Shown here: piece after piece, positions 60,974 to 64,000 of the stretch
How positions within the stretch are numbered: position 1 is the stretch's first letter
Layout of the letters: every line of letters starts with the position of its first letter
NCBI RefSeq assembly: GCF_028610675.1
Contig: NZ_JAQQWS010000002.1
Span: 248,001 to 312,000 of the forward strand
DNA length: 64,000 nt
Direction of reading: 5' to 3'
DNA from: Alkalihalobacillus pseudalcaliphilus
GTDB taxonomy: Bacteria > Bacillota > Bacilli > Bacillales > Bacillaceae_D
Notes under the pieces: generated by a model
What the model was told of the DNA's origin: nothing
Database searches by the model: none
The model's input: only the letters and a program-made list of their open reading frames with translations
Made by a program: the position numbers and the translations under genes

Positions 60974-62800
60974 TTAATAAAAACTTTTCTCAAGCGTCGT
61001 TACAATATGTCCGACATGGTCAATCGCTTGTTCAATGACTGCCATTGACGACATATCCATACCTGCCTGTTTATATAAATCAAGACCATTTAACGTTCCA
61101 CCGAGCTTTAGAACTTCTGTCCATTGTTCACCTACTGATACTCCCTCTGCTTTTATCCGATTGGCAATGACGGTCGAAGCGGATATGCCTACCGAGTACG
61201 TAAAAGGATATAAGCCCATATAATAGTGAGGCTGGCGCATCCAGGTTAACTTAGCCCCCTCATCCAAATCTACGGTATCTCCCCAAAATTCTGCTAAAAC
61301 TGCTCCTTTTGTTTCATTGATCACATTTGTTGACAACGGCTTTTTTTGATCCGCCATCTTATATAATCGCCTTAATAGTTCCGCTTCTAAAATATGCGTC
61401 ACACAATTATGATGATAACTCATCATCTGATACATGTTGAGCCAACGAAGTAACCGCGGATCGGTACGGTTTTTCTCCAAATACTGCACAATCAAGTGCT
61501 CAACTAACGTAGAAGGTGATTCAATAAAAAGCAATGAATGACTATTGTTAATAAATTTCTGATTGTCTGCCGCTAAAGTGAGATGAATCGCGTGACCTAG
61601 CTCATGTCCGAGTAGTAATAAATCAAAAAGATTACCTACCCATGGATAAAAAGAGTAACCATGTACGCCGTGCACACCACCACCAAAGGCAATCATCCTT
61701 CTTCCAACATTATCAGCACGATACACCCAACGCTCCGTGAATACCCGCTTCATTAGTGCTTGATATTCAGGTCCAAGCACAGCAACAGCTTCTACAATTA
61801 TTTCACCAGCTTCCTCATAGGAAATCATTGGGTCAAAGTCTGGATCTAAAGGTGCCTTTACATCAGAGAGTAAGAGTTCGTCCAACCCAAGCTGCTGTTT
61901 TCTAAGACTTGCATAGCGCTGCATATGTGGGGAGAGCTTCTGTAAAAATGTATCAAGTACCTGCTCAAAGTATTCGGTTGAAACGCCATCACCTGCATAA
62001 AAGTGACTCTCCGCTGGTGAATGATACTGCAATAAATAATCCATCGTAGATTCATAACCGCGCAGCTTAGCAATCGTCACATTTTTTTGGATTTCACTGT
62101 TCAGTGTTTGTGCCATCCCATGTTGATATTTACTAAGTCCTTCAGTTAAAGAACGATACGCATTCCTTCTTAACACGGTATCAGGGGATGTTTCGATTTG
62201 AGTTAAGTATGTAAAAAGAGAAACAGGTATCTCCTTTTCATCCTTATTTTTAACAGATTTAAAGACAAGATCCGAAGAGGTCACCGTTAAATAGTTACCA
62301 TTTGGGGCTTGTAGCGTTTGACGCAATGCCGATAAAAGCTCTTCGCTTCTAGCATCTAGGGCATGCTTTCTTGTTTGTTCGATCTTTTCTAAATAGCGGG
62401 AGTAGATTTGGAGCTGAGGCTCTTGTTCGATATAAGTCTCGATTAATTCGCTCGGCGTGGCGAGTAGATGATTCACAAGTTCAGAGCTTAGTTGTGTACT
62501 TTTTTTCGCTAATGCATGTGAGCGACCGATACGATTTTGATTACTCTCGTCAGTTGCATCCTCTGTGTGCCGGTAGAAAGCATAATTTGAAACTTTGCTG
62601 TAGTCGACCATCATGTGATCGTATTGTTGGAGTAAACGGAATAAGTCCTGCGCACTTTTAGCTTGTGGCTTGATATGTAAAAGCTGATCTAATTGCTGTT
62701 CTACTTGGTCATAAGCTTGCTCCCATGCTTGCTCCGATGCAAAAATCGGGGTTAAATCCCACGTTTCCTCGACAGACACCTCTTGGCGTGTTTTCTTCAT
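60974..62800 (-). CDS. pepF: Oligoendopeptidase F
   Basis: 608 residues, M3 family zinc peptidase that trims peptides of about 7-17 residues in the cytosol. The zinc motif HELGH is in LLLGHELGHAIH, with the third ligand Glu in FIESPSTLVEHL; other landmarks are MIAFGGGVHGVHGYSFYPW and HYYMGLYPFTYSVG. AAAGGAG lies eight bases before the ATG at 62800; longer in-frame starts at 62806 and 62920 fit less well. Single gene. Confidence 0.95.
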   Translation of the reverse strand: MKKTRQEVSVEETWDLTPIFASEQAWEQAYDQVEQQLDQLLHIKPQAKSAQDLFRLLQQYDHMMVDYSKVSNYAFYRHTEDATDESNQNRIGRSHALAKKSTQLSSELVNHLLATPSELIETYIEQEPQLQIYSRYLEKIEQTRKHALDARSEELLSALRQTLQAPNGNYLTVTSSDLVFKSVKNKDEKEIPVSLFTYLTQIETSPDTVLRRNAYRSLTEGLSKYQHGMAQTLNSEIQKNVTIAKLRGYESTMDYLLQYHSPAESHFYAGDGVSTEYFEQVLDTFLQKLSPHMQRYASLRKQQLGLDELLLSDVKAPLDPDFDPMISYEEAGEIIVEAVAVLGPEYQALMKRVFTERWVYRADNVGRRMIAFGGGVHGVHGYSFYPWVGNLFDLLLLGHELGHAIHLTLAADNQKFINNSHSLLFIESPSTLVEHLIVQYLEKNRTDPRLLRWLNMYQMMSYHHNCVTHILEAELLRRLYKMADQKKPLSTNVINETKGAVLAEFWGDTVDLDEGAKLTWMRQPHYYMGLYPFTYSVGISASTVIANRIKAEGVSVGEQWTEVLKLGGTLNGLDLYKQAGMDMSSMAVIEQAIDHVGHIVTTLEKSFY

Positions 62801-62935
62801 AGTCATCACTCCTTTTTTAAATATTCTAACATATTGATGTAAATTAACTGACTTGTTTGTTAGGAAATGGTGCTCGTGAGTCACGTGGACATGGTTGTGA
62901 CTCTCTATCCAGTCGGCCAAGATTATTTTAATTTG

Positions 62936-63050
62936 AAGTGCCTGTTACTCTCTTTACAGCCACTTCCTCTACTTTTTTCCCTTCAATGTGGCTGCTTCTT
63001 TCTATTTACGGCCACTTCCGCTCGTTTTGCCACTTAAATGTGGCTTTATT
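62936..63050. repeat. Short tandem repeat with 52-bp period and GCCAC/GTGGC hairpins
   Basis: GCCACTTCC occurs at 62959 and 63011, and GTGGCT at 62988 and 63040: both pairs exactly 52 bp apart. In each unit GCCAC and GTGGC are inverted arms about 24 bp apart. A decayed earlier unit ends near 62943. Unrelated in sequence to the other arrays. The rest of 62801-63062 shows nothing else. Confidence 0.85.
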
Positions 63051-63062
63051 CCTTCATTACTT

Positions 63063-63758
63063 CTAATCCTTCGTATTCGTCAAAATCTTATAAATCGCGT
63101 CTGTGTATGGCTTAGCTAAATGGTCTTGTGTTAATTCGAAATAGTCCGTGCTCGTTTTCTTAGTGGTCCCAAGCTCTACCCAAACTTGATCAAGCCTTTC
63201 AATCGTAACAAGTGGATGATCCATCTCACCTACGCTACCTGCTTGATGAGTATGGACTTTTGTGCCATCGCTTAATTCGAGTATGTAATAGAATTCCCCC
63301 TTATTCTGCTTCATTAAAATGCCCGAGCTACGTCCATATACGCCCGTCTCAATCGCCTCTATTTCAGTAAACGGATATTCTTGACCAAAAGGCTGTAGCA
63401 TTGAATGATGGGTGATTGTCCGATCTGTTATCACCGAAATCGAGGTGAGCGCTGCATACAAAAAAAGTAAACCAACGACCGAAATACTGACTAGTAGTTT
63501 CTTTTTGTTAGCACTCAGGAAATCCTTTCTTTTCCTTCTCCCAACAAATATAAAGGCATACAACACAGAGATCGGCAACACACACTGGAAAAAGATTAAA
63601 ATCAGAGTAGTGGCTTCAAAGGTCCAGAGCACAGCATCATCTGGCACAAACAATAAGAATTGGATCCCATTGATAAGTAAATAAGAGCCAACAGCGATCG
63701 CAATAAAAAGGATGAAACAAATGATCCATTTAATAACTAAGTTTAAGATACTTTTCAA
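63063..63758 (-). CDS. Membrane protein, unknown function
   Basis: 231 residues from a TTG start with GGAGAG upstream. Four hydrophobic helices (about 8-30, 42-68, 85-108 and the end of the N-terminal half), then a soluble C-terminal half of about 115 residues with beta-type pattern (EAIETGVYGRSSGILMKQNK, FYYILELSDGTKVHTH). Resembles uncharacterised Bacillus membrane proteins with a PH-like extracellular or cytosolic tail; family not confirmed. Confidence 0.75.
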   Translation of the reverse strand: MKSILNLVIKWIICFILFIAIAVGSYLLINGIQFLLFVPDDAVLWTFEATTLILIFFQCVLPISVLYAFIFVGRRKRKDFLSANKKKLLVSISVVGLLFLYAALTSISVITDRTITHHSMLQPFGQEYPFTEIEAIETGVYGRSSGILMKQNKGEFYYILELSDGTKVHTHQAGSVGEMDHPLVTIERLDQVWVELGTTKKTSTDYFELTQDHLAKPYTDAIYKILTNTKD

Positions 63759-64000
63759 AAAGAGTCTCTCCGTCCTGTCATGGTATTTTACTAGATTATA
63801 CGAGAAAATATCTAATGAAGTTACATAAAAAGTTAAGAATTATTCACTTCTAGAAAAATAATAATGGCCTTTCTTCAAAACCTCTAGATATACGTCCGAT
63901 TTTCCCTTATATCCGCAAAAAATCTTTTCCTAACAAAACGATTGATTTCTTCCAATCAAGTCAAAAGAGTTCTATTAGTTTTATAAAAATATTAAAAGAA
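63759..64000. other. AT-rich end region without a visible gene
   Basis: No start with ribosome site, no long hairpin and no repeat of the families described is visible in these 242 bases. It probably contains the upstream region of the membrane protein gene at 63063-63758. Confidence 0.6.

Overview
The window looks like a scaffold piece (one run of 100 Ns at 12743-12842) from a low-GC Gram-positive spore-former of the alkaliphilic Bacillus type (Alkalihalobacillus/Halalkalibacter-like). Supporting signs are strong AGGAGG ribosome sites, intrinsic terminators, CcpA-type cre sites, a high-alkaline subtilisin with the 269-residue mature length of that group, a Vpr-like protease, a Bacillus-type glutamyl endopeptidase, a BglG-type MtlR and a ROK-type XylR. 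The genus is inferred from family resemblance; no rRNA is present to confirm it.

Layout. 1-715: tandem repeats. 0.7-8.4 kb: an SDR enzyme, a TauE-type exporter, an iron alcohol dehydrogenase, a chemoreceptor, an IS remnant, small secreted or membrane proteins and a decayed glutamyl endopeptidase. 8.5-14.8 kb: the mannitol PTS genes mtlA-mtlR-mtlF-mtlD, with a repeat element lodged between mtlA and mtlR. 15.4-18.4 kb: copper ATPase copA, whose stop overlaps the start of a His/Met-rich membrane peptide gene. 18.7-21.4 kb: a PlcR-like TPR regulator, a 43-residue exported peptide resembling a PapR-type pheromone precursor, and an alkaline subtilisin. 22.3-26.2 kb: a GntR/uxuA/uxuB operon, a zinc-ribbon protein and an aldo/keto reductase. 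26.6-27.9 kb: glutamyl endopeptidase plus a lipoprotein. 28.8-39.6 kb: xylose and xylo-oligosaccharide use (xylB, xylA, a sugar ABC transporter without its ATPase, XylR, a GH43 beta-xylosidase). 39.8-47.8 kb: two DUF3887 proteins, a DUF2804 protein, a 51-bp repeat array, a Vpr-like protease and a fatty acid hydroxylase-family protein. 47.9-51.6 kb: malate:quinone oxidoreductase and a SpaA/Cna-B repeat protein. 52.1-57.9 kb: a TctABC tricarboxylate transporter with a CitST-type two-component system. 58-63.8 kb: a TPP riboswitch with tenA, two membrane proteins, oligoendopeptidase F and a membrane protein.

The genes describe a heterotroph living on plant polymer and protein: it secretes proteases and takes up xylo-oligosaccharides, mannitol, uronate-derived mannonate and tricarboxylates. 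Cre-like sites precede mtlA, the uxu operon, the xyl divergon, mqo and tctC, so carbon catabolite control probably ties these modules together.

The least explained feature is the intergenic repeat content. Five unrelated short sequences each form tandem arrays with a period of 50-52 bp (exactly 52 in three of them), and most units can fold into hairpins. One of them, a 52-bp palindromic unit, occurs in three arrays; two of these sit inside nearly identical composite elements of about 0.9-1.1 kb. The other leading observation is the regulator/peptide pair just upstream of the subtilisin gene.
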